Below the pieces are notes generated by a model. The model made no database searches. It was not told where the DNA came from and was given only the letters and a program-made list of their open reading frames with translations. Of a DNA stretch of 13,036 bases, positions 1-6,061 are shown piece by piece. How positions within the stretch are numbered: position 1 is the first letter of the stretch; every line of letters starts with the position of its first letter. The stretch is from Anaerolineales bacterium (GTDB lineage Bacteria; Chloroflexota; Anaerolineae; Anaerolineales; UBA4823): the NCBI GenBank assembly GCA_028687395.1, contig JAQUAE010000018.1, positions 1 through 13,036 on the forward strand, given 5' to 3'. The position numbers and the translations under genes are program-made.

Positions 1-50
1 GACAGCCGCGCTCTCCGACTTAAGTCAAGGAAAGCTGGCTCGGGCGGCGG

Positions 51-56
51 TATGAT
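51..56 (+). promoter_or_regulatory. weak candidate -10 box upstream of the metallopeptidase gene
   Basis: TATGAT matches the sigma70 -10 consensus at 5 of 6 positions and would start transcription about 20 bases before the ribosome binding site. I see no good -35 box at 17 bp spacing (TTAAGT at 20-25 is too far away), so this is only a candidate. The upstream gene context is outside the window. Confidence 0.25.
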
Positions 57-73
57 GCCCACAATAGTTCTTC

Positions 74-80
74 AGGAGGT
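74..80 (+). promoter_or_regulatory. strong Shine-Dalgarno site of the metallopeptidase gene
   Basis: AGGAGGT, five bases before the ATG at 86. It fixes the start codon of the zinc peptidase gene. Confidence 0.8.
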
Positions 81-85
81 AAAAC

Positions 86-781
86 ATGTTCTCACTGGAA
101 ACGCGCTATCTACTGTGGGTGCTGCCCATGTTGCTAGCCTGGTACGCCCAGCGCCGGGTGCGGCAGGTGTACGTCAAGTACGACCGTGTCCCCAACCAGC
201 GCCAGGTGAATGGCCAGCAGGCGGCTGAGCGGTTGCTCGCTCACTACCGCTTGAACGGGGTGCGCATCGAGCGCATCGACGGGCGACTCAACGATCATTA
301 CGATCCGCGGCGCAATACGCTGCGCCTGACGGACGGGGTGATCAACAACCGCTCCATCACCGCCTTGGGCATCGTCGCTCACGAAGCCGGCCACGCCGCC
401 CAGGACGCAGACGGCTACCGCTTCATGCGCCTGCGCAGCTTCCTGGCCAACCGTTTGGGTACCCTCACTCAATTCGGCTCGCTGGCTTTCATCGGGGGGA
501 TGGTCCTGCGTATCCCCTCCCTGATGCTCGTCAGCGGGGTGATGCTGGGCGGTTTGCTGCTCTTCTCGCTGGTCACCCTGCCGGTGGAACGGGACGCCTC
601 GAAGCGAGCCCTGGATTCCTTACACCAAGCCGGCCTGGTCGCCGAGGACGAGCGGCAGGGGGTGCGTCAGGTGCTGAGCGCCGCGGCCTTCACTTACCTG
701 GCCAGCCTGGGCCAGCGCCTGGGCTCCTTCCTGTTCTTCGCCGTCATGGTGGGGGCGGCGGGAGGTTTCTTCAAAACCTAG
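86..781 (+). CDS. membrane-bound neutral zinc metallopeptidase (Zn_peptidase_2 / YugP-like)
   Basis: A 231-residue integral membrane protein. The zinc-binding HEAGH lies at residues 99-103 (two His ligands and the catalytic Glu), and LPVERDAS around residue 168 supplies the probable third ligand, Glu168, as in the LPVE-x-DAS motif of the YugP-like family (Pfam Zn_peptidase_2). Hydrophobic segments at about 5-20, 128-143, 145-165 and 212-228 place the active site at the membrane. The length is normal for the family. The physiological substrate of these proteases is not well known, and protein quality control is only a guess. The start is fixed by the AGGAGG site at 74-79. The CopD-like gene follows 75 bases downstream on the same strand, so the two may be co-transcribed up to the terminator at 1347. 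The family call is sure; the role is not. Confidence 0.9.
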   Translation: MFSLETRYLLWVLPMLLAWYAQRRVRQVYVKYDRVPNQRQVNGQQAAERLLAHYRLNGVRIERIDGRLNDHYDPRRNTLRLTDGVINNRSITALGIVAHEAGHAAQDADGYRFMRLRSFLANRLGTLTQFGSLAFIGGMVLRIPSLMLVSGVMLGGLLLFSLVTLPVERDASKRALDSLHQAGLVAEDERQGVRQVLSAAAFTYLASLGQRLGSFLFFAVMVGAAGGFFKT

Positions 782-789
782 TTACTAAC

Positions 790-819
790 CGCCTGGGCGG
801 CGGCGCCCCCCGCCAGGCG
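790..819 (+). other. GC-rich hairpin between the peptidase and CopD-like genes
   Basis: CGCCTGG (790-796) pairs perfectly with CCAGGCG (813-819), and the stem can be extended by a few G-C pairs past a one-base bulge. No T-run follows, so it is probably not a full terminator. It may be a pause site or an mRNA-stabilising intercistronic hairpin. Confidence 0.45.
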
Positions 820-856
820 AAAGATTGCATGACCAATTACTCGAAAGGATGTCGAA

Positions 857-1336
857 ATGGATGCACAAACGATCGTCTACGCACTGGTGAACTTCGCTCA
901 CGATTTGTTCACCGCCATCTGGGTGGGGGGATTGCTGGTCTTTGCCCTGACGGTGATTCCTTCCGCCCGGAGCGCCCTGGGAGCTGGCCCCCAGACGCGC
1001 AAACTGATGGACACCCTTCAGAAGCGGCAGAGCTGGCTGGCGCTGGTCAGCATGGCTGGCCTGGTGCTCACCGGCTTGTTGCAGGCGCGGCAGGCTGCGG
1101 ATTTCGCCGGCCTGTTTTCCTGGGCAAACCCGTACTCGGCGGTGCTCAGCTTGAAACACCTGCTGTTCGTGGGGATGGTCGCCATCGCTCTCATCCGCCG
1201 CTTTGCCTTGCGAACAAGTGAGGATCAGCCTAACCCCAAAGGGGAAAAAACCAAAGCAATTTTGCTCTACGTCAACGCCGGGCTGGGCGTCCTGGTGTTG
1301 CTGCTCAGCGGATTCAACGCCGCGCTGGCGGGATAA
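857..1336 (+). CDS. small CopD-like integral membrane protein
   Basis: A 159-residue protein with about four membrane helices (roughly residues 5-33, 58-76, 97-114 and 133-152). The pattern resembles the CopD domain of copper-resistance/copper-uptake membrane proteins and the related four-helix family. His15 lies in the first helix, followed by IWVGG at 21-25 with a typical conserved Trp-Val-Gly-Gly, and Lys100-His101 begin the third helix. Buried His residues in this family have been proposed to bind copper or heme. A copper role here is inferred from the family, and no other copper gene is visible nearby. The start is chosen at ATG 857 with GAAAGGAT just upstream (843-850). The gene probably shares a transcript with the preceding protease and ends at the terminator at 1347-1380. 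Confidence 0.7.
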   Translation: MDAQTIVYALVNFAHDLFTAIWVGGLLVFALTVIPSARSALGAGPQTRKLMDTLQKRQSWLALVSMAGLVLTGLLQARQAADFAGLFSWANPYSAVLSLKHLLFVGMVAIALIRRFALRTSEDQPNPKGEKTKAILLYVNAGLGVLVLLLSGFNAALAG

Positions 1337-1346
1337 GAACGGAATC

Positions 1347-1380
1347 GGCCAGCAGCCAGGGGTGAGGCTGCTGGCCTTTT
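1347..1380 (+). terminator. rho-independent terminator after the CopD-like gene
   Basis: A perfect 11-bp stem, GGCCAGCAGCC (1347-1357) with GGCTGCTGGCC (1366-1376), an 8-base loop, and TTTT at 1377-1380. It starts ten bases after the CopD stop codon. Read on the minus strand no T-run follows, so it serves the plus-strand genes only. Confidence 0.88.
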
Positions 1381-1420
1381 CCACGACAATGGTTCGATTT
1401 ACAACAGATGAAGGATTGCC

Positions 1421-2101
1421 TCAGGCCTGGGGCACCATGTCTTCGTAGGTTGGGGCGTCGCCGAAATCCTTCCAGGTGATGCCCACTGGCTCGCCGAGGA
1501 TTTTTCCCAACACCACCTGCATGCTGAGCTTTTCCAGGAGGGTAGCCACGAGGAAGGCTTCATCCAGGTTCACCCCGATGCACACCGCGCCGTGATTGGC
1601 CATCAGGGCGGCCTTCGAGCGCTCGCCCAGCGCCTCGACGACGCCTACGCCCAATTCTTCGGAAGCGATTTGGGCGTAGGCCGCGCAGCGGATCTCCTCA
1701 ACGCCGATCGTCTCGAGGGCGTCCAAGGTCACGGCGGGGAGGTTCTGGCGCACGCAAGCAAAGATCGAGGACCACTCGCCATGCGAGTGCACGATGCCGT
1801 TGATCTCGGGCCGCGCCCGATAGATGCGCAGGTGCATAGGCGTCTCGATGGTAGGCAGGACGTTGGGGTCGCCGACGATCTCGCCATCCATGCTGATGAC
1901 TGCCACGTCGGTGGCGGTGACCTTACTCCAGTCGCAAATGGGCTGGCGGGGGGTGGGTTTGGGGAGGATGTAGACCAACCCCGTCTTGGGGTCACGCAAG
2001 CTGGTGTCGCCGAAATCGCGACCCGGAGATAAGCCCTTCTCGATGAGCAACGCACCTGACCTGGCGACCTCTTCCTTGAGTTCTTGATGGATGGTAATCA
2101 C
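1421..2101 (-). CDS. class II aldolase/adducin family protein
   Basis: A 226-residue protein of the fold shared by L-fuculose-1-phosphate aldolase and L-ribulose-5-phosphate 4-epimerase. The metal-binding His-Ser-His is at residues 105-107 (H105, H107), the third His is in NHG at 169-171 (H170), and Glu87 in the ETPMH stretch matches the catalytic acid (Glu73 of FucA). Two phosphate-pocket motifs differ from the FucA type. GN-x-S-x-R is GDTSLR (31-36), and the Ser-Ser before the catalytic Glu is Thr-Ile. The substrate may therefore not be a sugar phosphate (inference). The start is the GTG at 2101. A GGAGG lies four bases upstream, the frame is closed by a TAG seven codons further up, and the next Met is far inside. 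It is divergent from the sugar-importer operon, which suggests a linked catabolic role, and convergent with the CopD-like gene. No minus-strand terminator is evident. Confidence 0.88.
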   Translation of the reverse strand: MITIHQELKEEVARSGALLIEKGLSPGRDFGDTSLRDPKTGLVYILPKPTPRQPICDWSKVTATDVAVISMDGEIVGDPNVLPTIETPMHLRIYRARPEINGIVHSHGEWSSIFACVRQNLPAVTLDALETIGVEEIRCAAYAQIASEELGVGVVEALGERSKAALMANHGAVCIGVNLDEAFLVATLLEKLSMQVVLGKILGEPVGITWKDFGDAPTYEDMVPQA

Positions 2102-2175
2102 GAAGCCTCCATGAGCACCGGGCTAGCCGGCGCAAATTTGGATTTAATGCCTGTGACGCAGGCGCAGCGAAGGAC

Positions 2176-2185
2176 AACATATGTT
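2176..2185. promoter_or_regulatory. candidate operator palindrome AACATATGTT
   Basis: A perfect 10-bp palindrome just downstream of the probable start of the minus-strand aldolase transcript and upstream of the plus-strand -35 box. Its position suits a regulator acting on both directions. A palindrome this short can occur by chance in AT-rich DNA, and no regulator gene is in the window. Confidence 0.3.
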
Positions 2186-2192
2186 CCATTGG

Positions 2193-2221
2193 TTGATATT
2201 CTAACAAAAATATTGTATAAT
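2193..2221 (+). promoter_or_regulatory. sigma70-type promoter toward the sugar-importer operon
   Basis: TTGATA (2193-2198, 5 of 6) and TATAAT (2216-2221, 6 of 6) are separated by exactly 17 bp in an AT-rich stretch. This is the best plus-strand promoter before the binding-protein gene. It implies a leader of roughly 535 bases, so a closer promoter or an intervening small gene is possible. An inverted repeat ATATT-GTAT-AATAT (2210-2223) overlaps the -10 box. Confidence 0.65.
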
Positions 2222-2239
2222 ATGAATAATAGCGAACAA
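2212..2239 (-). promoter_or_regulatory. sigma70-type promoter toward the class II aldolase gene
   Basis: Read on the minus strand, TTGTTC (2234-2239) and TACAAT (2212-2217) are spaced 16 bp apart, giving a leader of about 100 bases to the GTG at 2101. It overlaps the plus-strand promoter, so the two may compete for RNA polymerase. Its boxes are weaker than those of the plus-strand promoter. Confidence 0.45.
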
Positions 2240-2335
2240 AGTTATTACCCTTACACACTAACTCGCTCTACTTCCGTGATATTTCAGGAAACCGTTCGGA
2301 TTTCGCCACATAACTGGATATCGGTGCGGCGCTGA

Positions 2336-2737
2336 TCACGATGGCTCCTCATCCGGCTGTTCCCGCTGTCGGCTGATGGCAGGCACATCCAAATCTCGGT
2401 TCGGATTGGTAAAGAGTGGTACGTATGCGAATGGCAGGACTTGCAGTCAGCGTGGCAGGCGCAGCAGCGGGGACAGACAGGCGCAACGACCAGCCTCGCG
2501 CCCGGCGCGGCGCAACCCTCCCCGCCAAGAATCTCACCGGCGAAGCGATTAGCGATACCTGCAGGCTGGATCGCCCAAATCCCTGGAGGGCAACCCGACC
2601 AAATTCCATTACCCATCGAGGAGGATTACTACCCGCCACCATATTACCGCATTCCTAGCGTATGGATGGGTGAAGGCGTCTTTCCTTGCGCACTCACCCC
2701 CTTTCCGGGAGAGATCGTCCGAGTCAATCAGGTATAG
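2336..2737 (+). pseudogene. possible small protein or gene remnant without a canonical start
   Basis: An open frame of 133 codons runs from just after a TGA at 2333-2335 to a TAG at 2735-2737. The first possible start of any common kind is TTG at 2441 and has no convincing ribosome binding site. The translation upstream of that TTG looks protein-like rather than random (RHIQISVRIGKEWYVCEWQD, residues 16-35 of the open frame, then LQSAWQAQQ), followed by a Pro-rich, Tyr-rich stretch (EEDYYPPPYYRIP) and a tail. Codon third positions are GC-rich, as in the neighbouring genes. I recognise no family. It may be the 3' part of a decayed gene, a real small gene with a CTG or frameshifted start, or chance. 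It ends 25 bases before the binding-protein ATG and would share its transcript. Confidence 0.3.
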
Positions 2738-2750
2738 GTTCATTCAACAA

Positions 2751-2756
2751 AAGGAG
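2751..2756 (+). promoter_or_regulatory. Shine-Dalgarno site deciding the binding-protein start
   Basis: AAGGAG six bases before the ATG at 2763. An in-frame ATG 93 bases upstream (2670) lacks such a site and would bury the lipoprotein signal peptide, so 2763 is the start. Confidence 0.8.
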
Positions 2757-2762
2757 AACAAA

Positions 2763-4082
2763 ATGAAAGCAAGGTTATACCATATGGTTATCATCCTCAC
2801 CGGCCTGGCCATGCTGCTGAGCGCCTGCGGCGGCGCGGCCACGCCAGCCGCCGAGCAGCCACCCGCGGCTGAGGAGGCAGTGACCCTCAACATCATCGTC
2901 GAGCAGGTGCCTGATTACGACATCGTCGCCGAGCTGACCCAGACCTTCATGCAGGAGAACCCGAACATCAAGGTCACCTTCGACGCTATGCCGTACGACG
3001 CGATGCGCGATAAGATCCTGACCTCCTTCATGGCGCCCAAGGCGACCTACGACATCATTATCGTCGACAATCCCTGGATGGATGAATTCCCCGCCGCCGA
3101 CTTCTTGCTGGACCTGACCGAGTACGTCAAGAACACCCCGGGCTACAATTTCGAGGATTACGTCGCACCGGTGCGCGAGCTCACCACCCACGATGGCAAG
3201 ATCACAGGCATCCCCTACTACAACTACGCCCTGGGCATGATCGTTCGCCAGGACCTGTTCGACGACGCGGCAATGAAGGAAAAATTCCTGGCCAAGGCCG
3301 GCCGCGAGCTGACCATCCCCAAGACGTTGGAGGAGTACCTGGAAGTGGGCCAATTCTTCCAGGAGAACGGCATCGCTGGCGCCGCAATGCAGCCTCAACG
3401 CGGCTACAAAGTCTTCGAGGAATGGAAGAACTGGCTGTACGCCGAGGGCGGCAACGTCATCGATGCGGACGGCAACGTGGTGATCAACTCGCCAGAGGCC
3501 AAGAAGGCTCTGGAAATGTACATCGAGATGTACGAGACCGCCGCTCCCCCCGACTCCCTGAACTGGGGCTTCGACGACGCGCTGCGCTCGATGGCTTCCG
3601 GTCAATCGGCCACGATGATTTCGTACAACTGGATGCTGCCCGCTCTGAACAATCCCGAAGGGCAGGCTGGCGAGCTGGCGGGTAAGTTCGCGCTGTATCC
3701 GGTTCCTGGCGGCAAGGCCGTCCTGGGCGCCTGGTACTGGGCTATCTCGAAGAACACCCCCAACCCGGATGCGGCCTGGAAGTACATCTCCTGGCTGACC
3801 TCCCCGGCGATCGACAAGCTGCGCGTGGAGAAGGGTGGCGCTCCGGTTCGCGCCAGCACCATGCAGGATCCCGAAGTTTGGGAAAAGGGTTACGGCGAGA
3901 GCTACTACACGACTGTCTACGAAATCCTGAGCAACTGCGAACCGCTGGCTCGCGGCGTGCATGCCGACGAGATCAGCAATGAGGTAGGCACCTTCCTCAA
4001 CGCTGCCGTTGCTGGTGAGATGACCGTCGATGAGGCACTTGCAGGCATCGAGGCCAAGGTCAAGGAAATCCTGGCCAAATAA
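2763..4082 (+). CDS. ABC transporter extracellular substrate-binding lipoprotein (CUT1/family 1 sugar type)
   Basis: A 439-residue cluster-B-type solute-binding protein. Residues 1-21 form a lipoprotein signal peptide ending in LLSAC, with Cys22 as the lipid-anchored residue, followed by an Ala/Pro/Glu-rich tether. The mature part has the features of family-1 sugar-binding proteins: an initial beta-strand reaching a 'TFMQENPNIKVTF' motif (61-73), then 'YDIIIVDNPWMDEF' (96-109), and near the C-terminus the 'NPDAAWKYISWLTSP' helix motif. It would capture the substrate outside the membrane and deliver it to the two permeases encoded downstream. The ligand is unknown; a sugar, sugar acid or polyol is plausible from the family. 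A 185-bp gap holding a hairpin and a palindromic element separates it from the permease genes, a common arrangement allowing higher expression of the binding protein. The divergent aldolase gene may act on the imported compound. Confidence 0.92.
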   Translation: MKARLYHMVIILTGLAMLLSACGGAATPAAEQPPAAEEAVTLNIIVEQVPDYDIVAELTQTFMQENPNIKVTFDAMPYDAMRDKILTSFMAPKATYDIIIVDNPWMDEFPAADFLLDLTEYVKNTPGYNFEDYVAPVRELTTHDGKITGIPYYNYALGMIVRQDLFDDAAMKEKFLAKAGRELTIPKTLEEYLEVGQFFQENGIAGAAMQPQRGYKVFEEWKNWLYAEGGNVIDADGNVVINSPEAKKALEMYIEMYETAAPPDSLNWGFDDALRSMASGQSATMISYNWMLPALNNPEGQAGELAGKFALYPVPGGKAVLGAWYWAISKNTPNPDAAWKYISWLTSPAIDKLRVEKGGAPVRASTMQDPEVWEKGYGESYYTTVYEILSNCEPLARGVHADEISNEVGTFLNAAVAGEMTVDEALAGIEAKVKEILAK

Positions 4083-4100
4083 GATCTTCACCAACCATGT

Positions 4101-4135
4101 AAGCTGCTCCCTTGTCGCTGGCGAGGGAGCAGCTT
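4101..4135 (+). other. strong intercistronic hairpin after the binding-protein gene
   Basis: AAGCTGCTCCCT (4101-4112) and AGGGAGCAGCTT (4124-4135) form a perfect 12-bp stem with an 11-base loop, beginning 18 bases after the stop codon. The following bases are CTAAAATAC, without a T-run. It is therefore more likely a 3'-end stabiliser or partial attenuator of the binding-protein mRNA than a full terminator. Confidence 0.65.
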
Positions 4136-4145
4136 CTAAAATACT

Positions 4146-4235
4146 TAAAGTTACGCAGTTGAGCGTGAAAGGGGGGGTGTTTGGGCGGGCTTCGCCCGCC
4201 CAAACACCCCCCCTCCCACCAACTGTGTAAGTCCT
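4146..4235. mobile_element. MITE-like palindromic element between transporter genes
   Basis: The core is a perfect 21-bp inverted repeat (4170-4190 with 4194-4214) around a three-base TTC loop. Outer arms TTACGCAGTTG (4151-4161) and CAACTGTGTAA (4220-4230) match with one difference. The right end read inward is AGGACTTACaCAG, which I recall as close to the AGGACTTACGCA-type ends of miniature elements in cyanobacteria and other bacteria (from memory, not checked). AATACT occurs on both sides (4140-4145 and 4236-4241), exactly adjoining the proposed ends, and may be a 6-bp target duplication. There is no coding capacity, so any transposition would need a transposase from elsewhere. A REP-like or mRNA-processing hairpin is the alternative. 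Confidence 0.55.
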
Positions 4236-4267
4236 AATACTGATATCATGCGCACAGGAAGAGGATT

Positions 4268-5134
4268 GTGAGTTTCCTTCGCATTCCGTTTAAATATCGT
4301 TTACTCATGCCCATGGGGCTGATCCTGCTGGCGATCATGATCTTTCCCCTGGGGTATTCGCTGGCGATTTCCCTGCAGGACTACGAGCTCTCCCGCATTG
4401 GGCAGGAACGCTTCATCGGCCTGGATAATTACATACGCCTGTTCTCCAACTCATCCTTCTGGACGGCGATGGGGAACACGATTACCTTTGTCGTCCTGGC
4501 CGTGGGGCTGGAACTGGTGCTCGGCTTTTTCCTGGCGCTCTTGTTGCACAATAAAGCCACCTTCATGAGGGGCTTCTTTCGCTCCACCTTGCTCACCCCG
4601 ATGTTCATCACCCCCATCGCGGTGGGCTTGATGTTCCGCTTCTTGCTCAATTCACAATTAGGGGTGATACCGACCGCCTTGGAAGCGATTGGTCTTCGCG
4701 TCAACTGGTTTGGCCCGGACCTGGCGCTCTTCTCCATCGTGCTCATCGACGTCTGGCAGTGGACGCCGTTCATGCTGCTCTTGCTGCTAGCCGGGCTGGA
4801 GTCGCTGCCTGAGGATCCCTTCGAGGCAGCCCGCGTCGACGGCGCGGTGGGCTGGGCTATGGTAAGGCACATTACCATCCCGCTCATGCGCCCGATCATC
4901 CTGGCCGCGGTGATCATTCGTATGCTGGATGCCTTCAAGGTTTATGAATATATCTACGCCATCACCCGCGGCGGTCCAGGCGAGGCCACCGAGTCCATGC
5001 AATATTTCATCTATCGGACGGGTTTCATTTACTTCCGCGCGGGTGAGGCTGCGGCCATGTCGTTCACATTGATCATTGTGATCACGCTCCTGGTTGCCTT
5101 ATTGTTCACGGTCTTACGCAGAGAATCAGCGTAA
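4268..5134 (+). CDS. sugar ABC transporter permease, MalF/UgpA type
   Basis: A 288-residue inner-membrane protein with six predicted helices (about 13-34, 71-93, 106-128, 151-176, 206-222 and 263-284). It belongs to the binding-protein-dependent transport permease family (BPD_transp_1). The cytoplasmic EAA loop that contacts the ATPase is at about 186-210: EAARVDGAVGWAMVRHITIP, with the expected Glu-Ala-Ala, Asp-Gly-Ala and Ile-x-x-Pro pattern. The start is the GTG at 4268, with AGGAAGAGG immediately upstream (4256-4264). The second permease begins two bases after its stop, so the two are surely one transcript and form the heterodimeric channel. No ATPase gene is present, so a shared MsmK/UgpC-type ATPase encoded elsewhere would have to energise it. 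Confidence 0.93.
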   Translation: MSFLRIPFKYRLLMPMGLILLAIMIFPLGYSLAISLQDYELSRIGQERFIGLDNYIRLFSNSSFWTAMGNTITFVVLAVGLELVLGFFLALLLHNKATFMRGFFRSTLLTPMFITPIAVGLMFRFLLNSQLGVIPTALEAIGLRVNWFGPDLALFSIVLIDVWQWTPFMLLLLLAGLESLPEDPFEAARVDGAVGWAMVRHITIPLMRPIILAAVIIRMLDAFKVYEYIYAITRGGPGEATESMQYFIYRTGFIYFRAGEAAAMSFTLIIVITLLVALLFTVLRRESA

Positions 5135-5136
5135 AC

Positions 5137-5967
5137 ATGAAACACACCCTGCGAAAATTCGTCACCCGTTTGGCGACCTTCTTGATCCTGGTATTGGGGC
5201 TGCTGGTCGTTTTCTTCCCCTATTTCTGGACGTTTCTCACCTCCATCAAGGACCCGGCTGCCATCAACCGCCCGCTGGATTTTTCCTTCACACCGACTGC
5301 GATGCACTGGCAAGCGGTCATCCGCGCCGGCATCCCCCGCCAGGCGCTCAACTCATTCCTGGTAGGAATGATCACCGTCACAATAGCCCTGGCTGCCGGT
5401 GCGCCTGCGGCCTACGCCTTCTCGCGCTTCAACGTTGGCGGGGCGCCCACCCGCTTCGCCGTCCTGCTGGCCGAGATGCTACCTCCCTCGGTGCTGATCG
5501 TGCCCCTCTTCCTGCTTCTCTACCACACCCAGGTCCTGCTGGGCACCATCTGGGCTGCGGTGATCTCGCACCTCACCTTTATCCTGCCGCTGGTCACCTG
5601 GTTCCTGATTGGCTTCTTCGACGAGGTGCCGCGCGACCTGGAAGAACAGGCGCGCGTGGATGGTTGCAGCCCCTGGCAGGCCTTCGTCAAGGTCGTGGTG
5701 CCCACGATCGTGCCCGGTATGGCCGCCGCGGGTCTCTTCGGTTTCGTCCTTTCCTGGAACGACTTATTCTACGCGCTGATCCTGACCACCGGCTCGCAAC
5801 GCACGCTGCCGGTTGGCGTAGCAGGCTATTGGACCTTCCGCGGCGTGGAGATGGGCCAGATGTCGGCAGCCATCCTCCTGGCGATCTTGCCCATGATCCT
5901 GCTCTCCTTCTTCGTACAAAGATATCTGCTCAAAGGGCTCGGTGGCGGGGCGATCACCGGTATTTAG
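5137..5967 (+). CDS. sugar ABC transporter permease, MalG/UgpE type
   Basis: A 276-residue partner of the preceding permease, beginning at ATG 5137, two bases after its stop. About six helices are visible (roughly 12-35, 71-93, 104-127, 133-158, 188-207 and 242-262). The EAA loop is EEQARVDGCSPWQAFVKVVVP (169-189), in which the second Ala of Glu-Ala-Ala is shifted to Glu-Gln-Ala, a common variation. The C-terminal QRYLLKGLGGGAITG is the family's typical ending that packs against the ATPase. It forms the channel with the MalF-type subunit and works with the binding lipoprotein. No ATP-binding subunit follows. The next gene is convergent on the other strand, and the 94-bp space between holds only a hairpin without a T-run. 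Confidence 0.93.
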   Translation: MKHTLRKFVTRLATFLILVLGLLVVFFPYFWTFLTSIKDPAAINRPLDFSFTPTAMHWQAVIRAGIPRQALNSFLVGMITVTIALAAGAPAAYAFSRFNVGGAPTRFAVLLAEMLPPSVLIVPLFLLLYHTQVLLGTIWAAVISHLTFILPLVTWFLIGFFDEVPRDLEEQARVDGCSPWQAFVKVVVPTIVPGMAAAGLFGFVLSWNDLFYALILTTGSQRTLPVGVAGYWTFRGVEMGQMSAAILLAILPMILLSFFVQRYLLKGLGGGAITGI

Positions 5968-5982
5968 CGAGAACAGGCAGAT

Positions 5983-6026
5983 GCCTCGACCGCAGCCCGC
6001 CCTGCGGCTGGCATGGCAGTCGAGGC
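5983..6026. other. inverted repeat between convergent transcription units
   Basis: GCCTCGAC (5983-5990) and GTCGAGGC (6019-6026) enclose a smaller hairpin CGCAG/CTGCG (5991-5995 and 6002-6006). It lies between the permease stop at 5967 and the stop of the thrombospondin-repeat gene at 6062, the usual place for a bidirectional terminator. Neither side has a T-run, so termination strength is uncertain. Confidence 0.45.
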
Positions 6027-6061
6027 GCCTCCCCGCTCGAGCGCGTCGTTGCTCCCAAGTT

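Larger units (their letters stand above)
2102..2762. other. 661-bp divergent regulatory region
   Basis: This gap separates the minus-strand aldolase gene from the plus-strand transporter operon. It holds two overlapping, opposite promoters (2193-2239), a short AT-rich palindrome AACATATGTT (2176-2185), and a 402-bp open frame lacking a normal start codon (2336-2737). The part around 2190-2330 is clearly more AT-rich than the surrounding genes. I see no RNA gene or known riboswitch motif. Confidence 0.6.

Noticed and set aside
1347..1376. Terminator hairpin considered as bidirectional for the aldolase gene
   Set aside because: On the minus strand the stem is followed by GATTCC, not a T-run, so there is no support for termination in that direction.
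2284..2642. Minus-strand open frames of about 100 codons in the divergent region
   Set aside because: Low-complexity Arg/Ala/Pro-rich translations without start signals. The plus-strand frame at 2336-2737 is the only one there with protein-like character. A possible tRNA-related 'VAGSNPP' string was checked and no tRNA fold is apparent.
2775..4094. Long open frame of about 439 codons on the minus strand opposite the binding-protein gene
   Set aside because: It is the antisense shadow of a clearly coding lipoprotein gene in GC-rich DNA. Its translation is Val/Gly/His/Arg-rich, has no recognisable motif and no ribosome binding site.
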